Below, piece after piece: positions 53,663 to 62,752 of a stretch of DNA of 64,000 nt. Position 1 is the stretch's first letter; every line of letters begins with the position of its first letter. The notes under the pieces were generated by a model. It searched no databases and was not told where the DNA came from. It saw only the letters and a list, made by a program, of their open reading frames with translations. This DNA is from an uncultured Alphaproteobacteria bacterium (GTDB lineage Bacteria; Pseudomonadota; Alphaproteobacteria; Rhodospirillales; Rhodospirillaceae). The DNA lies in the NCBI GenBank assembly GCA_900079695.1, contig LT599022.1, positions 3,398,981 through 3,462,980 on the forward strand. Reading direction: 5' to 3'. The position numbers and the translations under genes were made by a program.

Positions 53663-55512
53663 CGTTCCCGTTCCCCTGTCGTCGGCCCCGGCAGAGAAGA
53701 CGCGAACTCGGCGCGCGAATCAAGCTCCGGATCGGCGCGGGTCGCCTGCAGCTCGGTTTCGAGCCGGGCGACGCGCGCCTGCGCCGCCCACAGCCGCGCG
53801 TAGTCGCCGTTCGCCGTCAGGAGTTCGGCGTGGGTGCCGCGCTCGACGATGCGGCCCTTGCGCATCACCAGGATCTGGTCGGCATCCACCACCGTGGAGA
53901 GGCGATGGGCGATCACCAGCGTGGTGCGGTCGCGCGCGGCGTGCGCCAGGGTCTCCTGGATGTCGGCCTCGGTGGCGGTGTCGAGCGACGAGGTCGCCTC
54001 GTCGAACACCAGGATCGGCGGATCCTTCAGCACCGCGCGGGCGATCGCGACGCGCTGGCGCTCGCCGCCCGAAAGCTTGAGGCCGCGCTCGCCCACCAGG
54101 GTGTCGTACTTCTGCGGCCGGTGGACGGCGAAGTGGCGGATCCGCGCCACCTTCGCCGCCGCGTCGATCTCGGCGACGGTGGCGTCGGGGCGGCCGTAGG
54201 CGATGTTCGCGCCGAGGGTGTCGTTGAACAGCGCCGCCTCCTGCGGCACTAGGCCGACGGCGCGGCGCAGCGACGCCTGGGTGAGCGTGCGCACGTCGCG
54301 GCCGTCGATCTCCACCGTTCCGGCGGAGACGTCGTAGAACCGCAGCAGCAGCCGCGCCACCGTCGACTTGCCCGAGCCCGAGGCGCCGACGATCGCGGTC
54401 TTGGTTCCGGCGCGGACGACGAAATCGACGTCGTGCAACAGCGGACGCCCGTCGCGGTAGGCGAACGCGACGTGACGGAAGGCGATCTCGCCCGGGCCGC
54501 GCGGCAGCGCGACGGCGTCGGGAGCGTCGGCCACCTGCGGGGTTTCGTCGAGCAGCGCGAACAGCGCCTCCATATCGGCCATCGCCTGGCGCATCTGCTG
54601 GTAGGCGAGGCCGAGCAGGTTGAGCGGCAGATAGAGCTGGAGCAGGTAGGTGTTGACCAGAACGAAGTCGCCGACCGTCATCTCGCCCGCGCGGATACCC
54701 TCGGCGGCGAGCGCCATCAGCGCGATCAGCCCGGCGGAGACGATCGCCGACTGGCCGCCGTTGGTGAGCGCGAGCGAGCCCTTGCTCGCCACCGCCGCAT
54801 CCTCCAGCCCGGCGAGGGCGGCGTCGAGGCGGCGGCGCTCGTGGTCCTCGTTGGCGAACGCCTTGACGGTTTCGATGTTGACCAGCGCGTCGGTCTCGAT
54901 CGCCGCCACCGCGCCGTCGCGCGCGTTCATCTCGCGGCGGAACTTCAGCCGCCATTCGGTGACGGCGAAGGTGAAGGCGACGTATCCGGCGATGGTGAAG
55001 AACACGATCGCCGCGAACCGCCAGTCGAACGCCGCCCACAGGATCGCGGTGACGAAGGCGAGCTCCAGCAGCGCCGGGCCGGTGCGGAACAGCGCGAGGC
55101 GGAGGATCACGTCGAGGCCGTCGGTGCCGCGCTTGATCGACCGCGCCAGCGCGCCGACCCGGCGGTCGAGGTGGAAGCCGAGGGAGAGCGCGCACAGCCG
55201 CTCGAACACTTCGAGGCTGAGGGCGCGGACGGCGCGTTGCAGCACCCGCGCGAACACCGCGTCCTGCGCCTGGGTGAACGCCTGCTGCACCACCCGGGTG
55301 AGGCCGTAGGCGGCGATCAGACCGATCGGGATCGCCGCGAGCGCGTCCGCCGGGCGGGCGAGGGCGTCCACCGTCGCCTTGTAGAGCCACGGCACCGCCA
55401 CGCTCGCGCATTTCGCCGCCACCAGCAGCAGCAGGCACGCCGCCACCCGCAGGCGCAGGCCCGGCGCGCGGCGCGGCCAGAGGTAGGGGAAGAGACGCGG
55501 GAGGATTGCCAT
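53659..55512 (-). CDS. ABC exporter, fused membrane and ATPase domains (ATM1/HMT1 type)
   Basis: 617 residues from ATG 55512. A six-helix type-I exporter membrane domain (about 15-310) contains 'NIETVKAFANEDHE', typical of the ATM1/HMT1 group. The ATPase domain has Walker A GASGSGKST, Q-loop VPQEAALFNDT, signature LSGGERQRVA and Walker B ILVFDEATSSLD with H-loop AHRLST. Relatives export glutathione-linked sulfur or metal conjugates. The longer frame up to 56946 is antisense to the photolyase gene and is rejected. It overlaps the truncated binding-protein gene. Confidence 0.92.
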   Translation of the reverse strand: MAILPRLFPYLWPRRAPGLRLRVAACLLLLVAAKCASVAVPWLYKATVDALARPADALAAIPIGLIAAYGLTRVVQQAFTQAQDAVFARVLQRAVRALSLEVFERLCALSLGFHLDRRVGALARSIKRGTDGLDVILRLALFRTGPALLELAFVTAILWAAFDWRFAAIVFFTIAGYVAFTFAVTEWRLKFRREMNARDGAVAAIETDALVNIETVKAFANEDHERRRLDAALAGLEDAAVASKGSLALTNGGQSAIVSAGLIALMALAAEGIRAGEMTVGDFVLVNTYLLQLYLPLNLLGLAYQQMRQAMADMEALFALLDETPQVADAPDAVALPRGPGEIAFRHVAFAYRDGRPLLHDVDFVVRAGTKTAIVGASGSGKSTVARLLLRFYDVSAGTVEIDGRDVRTLTQASLRRAVGLVPQEAALFNDTLGANIAYGRPDATVAEIDAAAKVARIRHFAVHRPQKYDTLVGERGLKLSGGERQRVAIARAVLKDPPILVFDEATSSLDTATEADIQETLAHAARDRTTLVIAHRLSTVVDADQILVMRKGRIVERGTHAELLTANGDYARLWAAQARVARLETELQATRADPELDSRAEFASSLPGPTTGERER

Positions 55513-55581
55513 GCGCGGCAGCCTAGCACGCCGCCCGCGGCATGCCCACATTCGTGCGGGATCCTCGGGGGGAGATGCGAC

Positions 55582-56922
55582 GTGACGGCAATCGTTTGGT
55601 TTCGCGACGACTTGCGCCTGGACGACCACCCGGCGCTGGCGGCGGCGGCGCGCGCGGGCGGGGTGCTGCCCGCGTTCGTGCGCGATGCGGAGTTTCGCGT
55701 CGGCGGTGCGGCGCGGTGGTGGCTGCACCACGCCCTGGCCGATCTCGGGCGGCGGATCGCCGACGCGGGCGGCCGCCTCGCGATCTACGACGGCGACGCG
55801 GGCGCGGCGCTGGCCGAGGCGGCGCGGGCGGTGGGCGCGCGCGAGGTGCATGCGCTCGCCGCCCGGATTCCCACCGGGCGGGCGACGCAGGATGCCGCGG
55901 CGGCGCGCCTGGCTGCGGACGGGGTGCGTCTGGTCCTGCATCCCGGCGCGCTGCTGCACGATCCCGCCGCGATCCGCACCGGCGCGGGGCGGCCGTATAC
56001 GGTGTTCACGCCGTTCTGGCGGGCGTTCGCGCAGACCGTCGCGCCGCCCGCCGCCGCATCCGCGCCGCCGGTGCGCTGGCGCGCCGACGCGCTCGGGTGC
56101 GCGTTGGCCGATCTCGACCTGCTGCCCGCGGCGCCCGACTGGGCGGGCGGCCTGCGCGAGGCCTGGACGGTGGGCGAGGCGGCCGCCGTGGCGCGGCTGG
56201 AGGATTTCGTCGGGACCCGCCTCGCCGCCTATCCCGCCGACCGCGACCGCCCCGACCGGCCGGGCACCGCGCGCCTCTCCGCCGACCTGCGCTGGGGGCA
56301 GCTTTCGCCCGCGCGGGTGTGGCGGCGGGTGCTGGCGGAGACCATCGATCCGGCGAAGGAGGCGGGGGCGTGGGCGTTCCTGCGGCAGCTCGGCTGGCGC
56401 GAGTTCGCCCACCACGTGCTCGCCGCGCATCCGCACCTGGCGACCCGCAACCTCCGCCCCGGCTTCGACGCGTTTCCCTGGCGCGACGCGCCCGCCGACC
56501 TGCTGCGCTGGCAGCGCGGCGACACCGGCTTTCCGTTCGTCGACGCGGCGATGCGGGAACTGTGGACCACCGGCTGGATGCACAACCGCGCGCGGATGGT
56601 GGCGGCGTCGTTCCTGGTCAAGGATCTGCGGATCGACTGGCGGTGCGGCCTCGCGTGGTTCGAGGACACGCTGGTCGACGCCGATCCGGCGCTCGATCCG
56701 TTCTCGTGGCAGTGGGTGGCGGGCTCGGGGGCCGACGCCGCGCCCTATTTCCGCATCTTCAACCCCGAAACCCAGGGACGGAAGTTCGATCCGGCGGGGG
56801 ATTACGTGGCGCGCTGGCTGGGGCGGCGCGGCCACGCGGCGGAGCCGGGGGCGATCGTCGACCACGCCGAGGCGCGCCGCGCCGCGCTCGCCGCCGCCGC
56901 AGTGATGGCGCGCGTGGTGTGA
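55582..56922 (+). CDS. phrB: Deoxyribodipyrimidine photolyase
   Basis: 446 residues from a GTG that has GGGGGAG eight bases upstream. Repairs UV pyrimidine dimers with light. N-terminal antenna domain opens AIVWFRDDLRLDDHPAL. The FAD-binding C-terminal half contains 'WGQLSPARVWRRVL', 'LGWREFAHHVL', 'GDTGFPFVDAAMRELWTTGW', 'MHNRARMVAASFLVKDL' and 'DPFSWQWVAGSGADAAPYFR', all conserved in class I CPD photolyases. It is divergent from the ABC exporter. Confidence 0.96.
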   Translation: MTAIVWFRDDLRLDDHPALAAAARAGGVLPAFVRDAEFRVGGAARWWLHHALADLGRRIADAGGRLAIYDGDAGAALAEAARAVGAREVHALAARIPTGRATQDAAAARLAADGVRLVLHPGALLHDPAAIRTGAGRPYTVFTPFWRAFAQTVAPPAAASAPPVRWRADALGCALADLDLLPAAPDWAGGLREAWTVGEAAAVARLEDFVGTRLAAYPADRDRPDRPGTARLSADLRWGQLSPARVWRRVLAETIDPAKEAGAWAFLRQLGWREFAHHVLAAHPHLATRNLRPGFDAFPWRDAPADLLRWQRGDTGFPFVDAAMRELWTTGWMHNRARMVAASFLVKDLRIDWRCGLAWFEDTLVDADPALDPFSWQWVAGSGADAAPYFRIFNPETQGRKFDPAGDYVARWLGRRGHAAEPGAIVDHAEARRAALAAAAVMARVV

Positions 56923-57045
56923 TAGTTGCGGAAGTTGTATCGTCAACCGCGTGAGTGATCCGGTTCATGGTTCGTCGGGGGCGCCGCGATCATTGTGCGA
57001 TCCCATGGGTTCAGGCGCGCGGACTGCGCGGAGCGGAGGTTTGCG

Positions 57046-58152
57046 ATGAAGCGCGGGTATGTGGTGGTTCCGGCGGTGGGGTTGGCGCTGGCCGGTCTGT
57101 TCGGCTTCGCGGTGATGCGCGAACGGGGGATCGCCGAATATCTCCGTCATATGCCCGAGCCGGTGCTGACGGTGGAGACGGCGCAGGCGGAAAGCCGCGC
57201 GTGGTCGCGCGCGGTCGCCGCCACCGGGCGGCTCGAGGCGGTCAACGGCGTCGACGTCGCGGTCGAGGTCGAGGGGCGGGTGCGCGAGGTGCTCTACGTT
57301 TCCGGCCAGCAGGTCGGCAAGGGCGAGGTGCTCGCCCGCCTCGACGCCGACACCGAGCGCGCGCAGTTGCAGTCGGCGCGCGCCCAGGTGCGGCTCGACC
57401 GCCTGACCGCCGACCGCTACCGCTCGCTGCGCCGCACCGACGCCGCCTCGCAGGCCAAGCTCGACGAGGCCGAGGCCAACCTCACGATGGCCGAGGCCGA
57501 GGTCTCGCGCCTCGAACGGGTGATCGAGAAGAAGGAGATCAAGGCGCCGTTCGCCGGCAGCCTCGGCATCAACCGCCTCGACGTCGGCCAGTACGTCTCT
57601 CCCGGCACCCACATCACCACCCTTCAGGATCTTTCGGGGATGCTGATGGATCTTTCGATCTCGCAGCGCGACCTGCCGGAGGTGACGATCGGCGCGCCGG
57701 TGGAAATCACCGTCGACGCCTATCCGGACCGGGTGTTCCGCGGCAAGCTTTTGGCGATCGAGCCGAAGGTCGATCTCGCGAGCGGCCTGATCGCGCTGCA
57801 GGCGGCCTTCCCCAACGACGAGCGGCTGCTGCGCCCGGGGATGTACGCCAAGGCGCGGATCGTCCGCCCGGCGATCGAGGGGCAGGTGGTGGTGCCGCAG
57901 GCGGCAATCAACTATTCGCTCTACGGCGATTTCGTCTACGTCGTCGCCCCCGACGACAAGGGCGAACTGCGCGCCCGGCAGACGGTGGTGAAGGTGCTCG
58001 ACCGGCACGGCAACCTCGCGGCGATCGCCGAGGGGCTGAAGGCGGGCGACACCATCGTCGCCGCGGGTGGGGTGAAGCTCGCCAACGGCGCAAAGGTGAA
58101 GGTGGCGGAGACCCGCATCCTGAAAGACACGCCCGCGATCGGGCAGGATTGA
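57046..58152 (+). CDS. RND efflux periplasmic adaptor subunit
   Basis: 368 residues from ATG 57046, with GGAGG six bases upstream. An N-terminal anchor (about 5-22) is followed by the barrel-sandwich halves (VEVEGRVREVLYVSGQQVGKGEVLARLD and IKAPFAGSLGINRLDVGQYV), an intervening coiled-coil hairpin (about 105-165) and a beta-barrel domain. It links the inner-membrane RND pump to an outer-membrane channel. It is 10 bases upstream of the permease gene. No outer-membrane factor gene is adjacent, so a TolC-like protein must come from elsewhere. Confidence 0.94.
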   Translation: MKRGYVVVPAVGLALAGLFGFAVMRERGIAEYLRHMPEPVLTVETAQAESRAWSRAVAATGRLEAVNGVDVAVEVEGRVREVLYVSGQQVGKGEVLARLDADTERAQLQSARAQVRLDRLTADRYRSLRRTDAASQAKLDEAEANLTMAEAEVSRLERVIEKKEIKAPFAGSLGINRLDVGQYVSPGTHITTLQDLSGMLMDLSISQRDLPEVTIGAPVEITVDAYPDRVFRGKLLAIEPKVDLASGLIALQAAFPNDERLLRPGMYAKARIVRPAIEGQVVVPQAAINYSLYGDFVYVVAPDDKGELRARQTVVKVLDRHGNLAAIAEGLKAGDTIVAAGGVKLANGAKVKVAETRILKDTPAIGQD

Positions 58153-58162
58153 GGGCCGGGCG

Positions 58163-61100
58163 ATGCGTTTCACCGACATTTTCATCAAGCGGCCGGTGCT
58201 CGCCACGGTCGTCAGCCTGCTGATCCTGCTGCTCGGCCTCAAGGCGCTGTCCGGCATGCAGGTGCGGCAGTACCCCAAGCTCGACACCACCGTGATCACC
58301 GTCCAGACCACCTACGCGGGCGCGGACGCGGCGCTGATCCAGGGCTTCGTCACCGACCCGATCCAGAAGGCGGTGGCGAAGGCCGACGGCGTCGACTACG
58401 TCACCTCCACCAGCCGCGCGGGCGTCTCGCTGGTGACGGTGCGGGCGCGCCTCAACTTCGACCCCAACACCGCGATGACCGAGGTGATGAGCCAGGTTTC
58501 GGCGGTGAAGTCGGAGCTTCCGTCCGAGGCCGAGGAACCGGTGATCACCAAGACCGCCGGGCAGGACACCTCGCTGATGTACGTGTCGTTCTTTTCCGAC
58601 ACCCTCGCGGGGCCGCAGATCACCGACTACGTCGACCGGGTGGTGCGGCCGAAGCTCTCGACCGTGCCGGGCGTCGCCTCGGTGCAGATGTACGGCGCGC
58701 AGACCTTCGCGATGCGGGTCTGGCTCGACCCCGAGGCGATGGCGCAGCGCGGGCTGAGCGCGGCCGAGGTCAACGACGCGCTCGTCGCCAACAACTTCCA
58801 GGCGGCGGCGGGCTCGCTCAAGGGCTATTACGACCGCATCGACATCAAGGCGGGAACCACCGTCGCCGACGCCAAGGCGTTCGAGAACCTCGTGATCAAG
58901 ACCAGCGACGCCGGGCCGGTGCGCCTGCGCGACATCGCCGAGGTGACGCTCGCCGCCGAAAGCACCGACACCCGGGTGCTCGCCGACGGCCGCGAGACCC
59001 TGTTCGTCGGCATCGACGGCACGCCGGATTCCAACGCCCTCGACGTCGTCGCCGGAGTCTACAAGGTGCTGCCCGAGATCGAGACCAATCTGCCCGCCGC
59101 GATCCGGATGAAGATGAACTACGATTCGACGATGTTCATCCAGGAATCGATCGACGAGGTGGTGAAGACCCTCGCCGAGGCGGCGCTGATCGTGATCCTG
59201 GTGATCCTGCTGTTCATGGCGTCGTTCCGCTCGGTGATCATTCCGATGGTCACGATTCCGCTGTCGCTGGTGGGCGTCGGCTTCGTCATGCTGTCGCTCG
59301 GCTTCACCATCAACCTGCTGACGCTGCTGGCGTTCGTGCTCGCGATCGGCCTGGTGGTGGACGACGCGATCGTCGTCGTCGAGAACGTCCACCGCCACAT
59401 CGAGGAGGGGCACACGCCCTTCGAGGCGGCGATTCTCGGCACCCGCGAGATCGCCGCGCCGGTGATGACGATGACCGTCACCCTCGCCGCGGTGTACGCG
59501 CCGATCGCGTTTCTCGGCGGCGTCACCGGCGCGCTGTTCAAGGAGTTCGCGCTCACCCTCGCGGGGGCGGTGCTGGTGTCGGGCGTGATCGCGCTTACCC
59601 TGTCGCCGATGATGTGTTCGAAGATCCTCAGGGCCCATTCCGGCGAGGGGCGGATGGCGAAGCTGGTCGATACCTATTTCGGCCGCCTCTCCGCCGCCTA
59701 CGAACGCACCCTGGCGCGCTCGCTCGCCGGGCGCGGCAGCACCGTGGCGCTGGCGCTGGTGATCCTCGTCAGCCTGCCGCTGTTCTTCCGCTTCAGCTCC
59801 AGCGAACTCGCGCCCTACGAGGACGAGGGCTTCCTGATCTCGGGCGTCACCGCGCCGGCCTCCGCCAACGCCGACTACATGACCGCCTACGGCCGCGAGG
59901 CCGACGCCCTGCTGGCCGACCTGCCGGAACGCGACGTGTTCTTCTTCGTCGCCGGCACCGACAACACCTACACCGGGTTCGCCGGGCTGGTGCTGAAGCC
60001 GTGGAGCGAACGTCATCGCAGCATCGGCGAGACCAAGGTCGAGGTGGAAACCCGGCTGGCGGAGGTGGCGGGGCTGCAGATGCCGGTCTACCAGATGCCG
60101 GCGCTGCCCGGCACCGAGGGTATGCCGGTGCAGTACGTCGTCTCCACCACCTCCGACTACCTGTCGCTCGAACGGGTGAAGACGGAGATCGACAAGCGGG
60201 TGCGGGAGTCCGGCCTGTTCGTGTTCTACGACTTCGACCTCAAGTTCAACCGCCCGGAACTGACGGTGACGGTGGACCGCGACAAGGCGGGCGAATACGG
60301 CGTGACGATGCGCGACATCGGCGCGGCGCTCGCCACCCTCTACGGCGACGGCTACGTCAACCGCACCGACATCCAGTCGAAGAGCTACAAGGTCATCCCC
60401 CAGGCGCCGCGCGCCTACCGTCTCGACCCCGAGGCGCTCGGCCGCGCCTATGTGCCGACGCGGACCGGCGGCGTCGTGCCGCTCACCGCCGTCGCCCATG
60501 CCGAGGTGTTGCCGCAGCCGCAGGTGCTCAATCAGTTCAACCAGTTTAACTCGGTGACGCTGGAGGGCGTGCCGATGCCGGGGGTGTCGCTCGGGCAGGC
60601 GGTGGCGTTCCTCGACACGATCTCCGCCGAGGTTCTGCCGAACGGCTTCTTCGCCGACTACGCCGGGCAGTCGCGCCAGTACAAGCAGGAGGGCAACGCG
60701 CTGGCGATGACCTTCGCGTTCGCGCTGGTGGTGATCTTCCTGGTGCTGGCGGCGCAGTACGAAAGCTGGCGCGACCCGCTGGTGATCATGACCTCGGTGC
60801 CGCTATCGATCGTCGGCGCGATGCTGCCGGTGGTGCTCGGCGCCACCACCCTCAACATCTATTCCGAGATCGGCCTCGTCACCCTGATCGGTCTGATCAC
60901 CAAGCACGGCATCCTGATCTGCGAGGTCGCCAAGGTCGAACAGGAGGCCGGTCGGTCGAAGGCCGAGGCGGTGGCGCACGCGGCGTCGCTCCGGTTGCGG
61001 CCGATCCTGATGACCACCGCGGCGATGGTGGCGGGCGTGCTGCCGCTCACCCTCGCGATCGGCGCGGGCGCGGCCAGCCGCTTCGCGATCGGCGTGGTGA

Positions 61101-61219
61101 TCGCTTGCGGGCTGTCGGTCGGCACCCTGTTCACCCTGTTCGTGCTGCCGGTGATCTATACCTTCCTCGCCGAGGATCACCGCGCCAAGGCCGCCGCCCG
61201 TCCGGTGGCGCCCGACTGA
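58163..61219 (+). CDS. RND efflux pump permease (AcrB/HAE family)
   Basis: 1018 residues with the full 12-helix, two-loop RND layout. It starts MRFTDIFIKRPVLATVVSLL. Helix 4 carries the proton-relay [12 protein letters not shown] GLVVDDAIVVVENVHRH. 'GVTGALFKEFALTLAGAVLVSGVIALTLSP' and the C-terminal 'LRPILMTTAAMVAGVLPL' are typical. Substrate range is not evident from sequence. Together with the preceding adaptor gene it forms a two-gene operon. Confidence 0.96.
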   Translation: MRFTDIFIKRPVLATVVSLLILLLGLKALSGMQVRQYPKLDTTVITVQTTYAGADAALIQGFVTDPIQKAVAKADGVDYVTSTSRAGVSLVTVRARLNFDPNTAMTEVMSQVSAVKSELPSEAEEPVITKTAGQDTSLMYVSFFSDTLAGPQITDYVDRVVRPKLSTVPGVASVQMYGAQTFAMRVWLDPEAMAQRGLSAAEVNDALVANNFQAAAGSLKGYYDRIDIKAGTTVADAKAFENLVIKTSDAGPVRLRDIAEVTLAAESTDTRVLADGRETLFVGIDGTPDSNALDVVAGVYKVLPEIETNLPAAIRMKMNYDSTMFIQESIDEVVKTLAEAALIVILVILLFMASFRSVIIPMVTIPLSLVGVGFVMLSLGFTINLLTLLAFVLAIGLVVDDAIVVVENVHRHIEEGHTPFEAAILGTREIAAPVMTMTVTLAAVYAPIAFLGGVTGALFKEFALTLAGAVLVSGVIALTLSPMMCSKILRAHSGEGRMAKLVDTYFGRLSAAYERTLARSLAGRGSTVALALVILVSLPLFFRFSSSELAPYEDEGFLISGVTAPASANADYMTAYGREADALLADLPERDVFFFVAGTDNTYTGFAGLVLKPWSERHRSIGETKVEVETRLAEVAGLQMPVYQMPALPGTEGMPVQYVVSTTSDYLSLERVKTEIDKRVRESGLFVFYDFDLKFNRPELTVTVDRDKAGEYGVTMRDIGAALATLYGDGYVNRTDIQSKSYKVIPQAPRAYRLDPEALGRAYVPTRTGGVVPLTAVAHAEVLPQPQVLNQFNQFNSVTLEGVPMPGVSLGQAVAFLDTISAEVLPNGFFADYAGQSRQYKQEGNALAMTFAFALVVIFLVLAAQYESWRDPLVIMTSVPLSIVGAMLPVVLGATTLNIYSEIGLVTLIGLITKHGILICEVAKVEQEAGRSKAEAVAHAASLRLRPILMTTAAMVAGVLPLTLAIGAGAASRFAIGVVIACGLSVGTLFTLFVLPVIYTFLAEDHRAKAAARPVAPD

Positions 61220-61236
61220 TCGCGCCTCGCGCGGCG

Positions 61237-61274
61237 GCCCCCGGGGAGAGAACGCCTCTCCCCGGGGGCTTTTT
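61237..61274 (+). terminator. Strong rho-independent terminator after the RND operon
   Basis: GCCCCCGGGGAGAG (61237-61250) and CTCTCCCCGGGGGC (61256-61269) form a perfect 14-bp stem with a five-base loop, followed by five Ts. It lies 17 bases after the permease stop. Confidence 0.95.
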
Positions 61275-61792
61275 CATGTCCGGACGCCTGCGCCGCCGAA
61301 AGCCGAGACCGCCGCCGTCGGTGGTCCCGGGGCGTCGGATCTGTGGTGCTTTCGTGGCCCGCGGCGGCTTTGCCGGTGTGCCGCCGCGATTGTCCGTGAA
61401 ACGCCATGTTTCGGTGTTTATTTGGACAGAACTATAAAATCGAACTTTTCTAAAACAACATACGATCCACGAATTCGCCGCCAAGATTTATGACTATCGA
61501 ACTGAAAATAAAGAACTTTATGACGAAAGTGTCGTTCCAGACGGACGCATGATCGTGGCGGAAAATATCTTTTTCTTGTGTTGACGTTGGAAATCGCCAA
61601 CGGGCGCAAGCGCATGAGTGGGAAATCGGCAAGACACGAACGAAAGCGACTTGGATCTGCCAAGTAAGAACCCCGGAAAGATCTTGCGAACTTTTGGCGT
61701 TCTGGTAATCCGTCAGTCTGACGTGGCTTCGCGGCTTCCCGGGAAACGGCTCGTGGAGTGAGCCCCGTCAGTCAATTTTGTTGGGGGAAACC
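61275..61792. other. 518-nt region without a recognised gene
   Basis: The stretch from about 61430 to 61690 is much more AT-rich than the genome, with several short runs of A and T and a small stem CGTTGG-aaatcg-CCAACG near 61585. Possible short reading frames here lack codon bias and ribosome-binding sites. It probably carries the promoter of the truncated DASS copy (GGGGGAA lies before its ATG). I could not place convincing -35/-10 elements. Confidence 0.5.
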
Positions 61793-62290
61793 ATGACTGC
61801 TGCTTCGTCCAGCGCAGGCATCTCGGCGAGCGCCGGGATGACCGCCGACCGCAAGAAGGAAATCATTGGTCTGTTTCTTGGAATTGCGTGCCTGCTCTAC
61901 ACCCTGTTCACCACGCCGCCGCAGGGGATCACGCCGTCGTCGTGGACGACCATCGGCGTCACCCTGCTGATGGCGGTCTGGTGGATGTTCGAGGCGCTGC
62001 CGATCGCGGTTACCGCGCTGGTGCCGCTGGTGCTGTTCCCGATTCTCGGGGTGATGGACGCCAAGACCGTGGCGCCGAACTACGCGCAGGATCTGATCTG
62101 GCTGTTCGTCGGCGGGTTCGCGTTGGCGTACGCGATGGAGACCTGGAACCTTCACCGCCGCGTCTCGCTGCTGGTGCTGAAGGTGTGCGGCACCAACCCG
62201 AAGATGCTGCTGCTCGGCTTCCTCGACCGCTCCTCCGAGCGGCGGGTTTTTCGTCGTCGGCTCCGGGGCGGGCGCCGGGTCGTAAGATGA
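61793..62290 (+). pseudogene. Truncated copy of the DASS transporter gene
   Basis: 165 codons from ATG 61793. Codons 1-143 align without gaps with the intact gene at 62753 (MTAASSSAG-I-SASAGMTADRKKEIIGL; IWLFVGGFALAYAMETWNLH). Homology stops abruptly after LLLGF at 62221, before the first sodium/substrate motif (SNTACAALMMP in the intact copy). The remaining codons (LDRSSERRVFRRRLR...) are a terminator read in frame. It retains about three of the usual 11-12 membrane helices, so it should not transport. Confidence 0.88.
62227..62251 (+). terminator. Rho-independent terminator fused to the truncated DASS copy
   Basis: CCGCTC-ctcc-GAGCGG (62227-62242) followed by CGGG and TTTTT (62247-62251). 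It begins five bases after homology to the intact gene ends, as if an internal deletion joined the gene's 5' third to its own terminator. Confidence 0.8.
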
Positions 62291-62752
62291 AATGTATTCA
62301 TGCAAAATACGGCTTAAATATGGCAAATTACGGATATTATAAATTATTCTCATCGTAAACCGCCGTATTTGAGCCTTAATTCGTGGAGGCCGAAGCGTAT
62401 CGCGGAGTACAACGACGGCGTGTGAGACGGTGCGGCAGGGGGTGGAATCCGGCCGATAGCGAGATGAATTTCAAATGAAAATCAGAGATATGCCGGATGC
62501 CTCCGGGGGCTTCGGCACGTTCCGCGCGAACCTCTTGCGGGTGTCGCAAAATCCCAGGAATTCCGGGCGTTTTGCGGGATGGTTCGGTTTCGTGGCGCGG
62601 AGCGGCGAAAGCGAGGCGAATTTAAGTCTGAATCAGGGCAGAAATCGCTTGCCAGAATTTCATTCGAGAGCGAACCCTAGCTCACAGCGGACGTCGGGGT
62701 GGGAGGTATTCGTCGGCGCGCCGCTGAAACCGATTTCGTTTGGGGGAATCAC
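62291..62752. other. 462-nt region between the two DASS copies
   Basis: The first 100 nt are strongly AT-rich and contain a perfect nine-base inverted repeat, AAATACGGC (62305-62313) and GCCGTATTT (62362-62370), 48 bases apart. An open frame from 62475 to 62756 overlaps the next start by four bases, but has weak codon bias and no family resemblance, so I do not call it. The leader TTTGGGGGAATCAC just before the intact gene resembles the leader of the truncated copy. Confidence 0.5.

Noticed and set aside
55513..56946. N-terminal extension of the ABC exporter frame
   Set aside because: It runs antisense through the photolyase gene; a normal exporter starts at ATG 55512.
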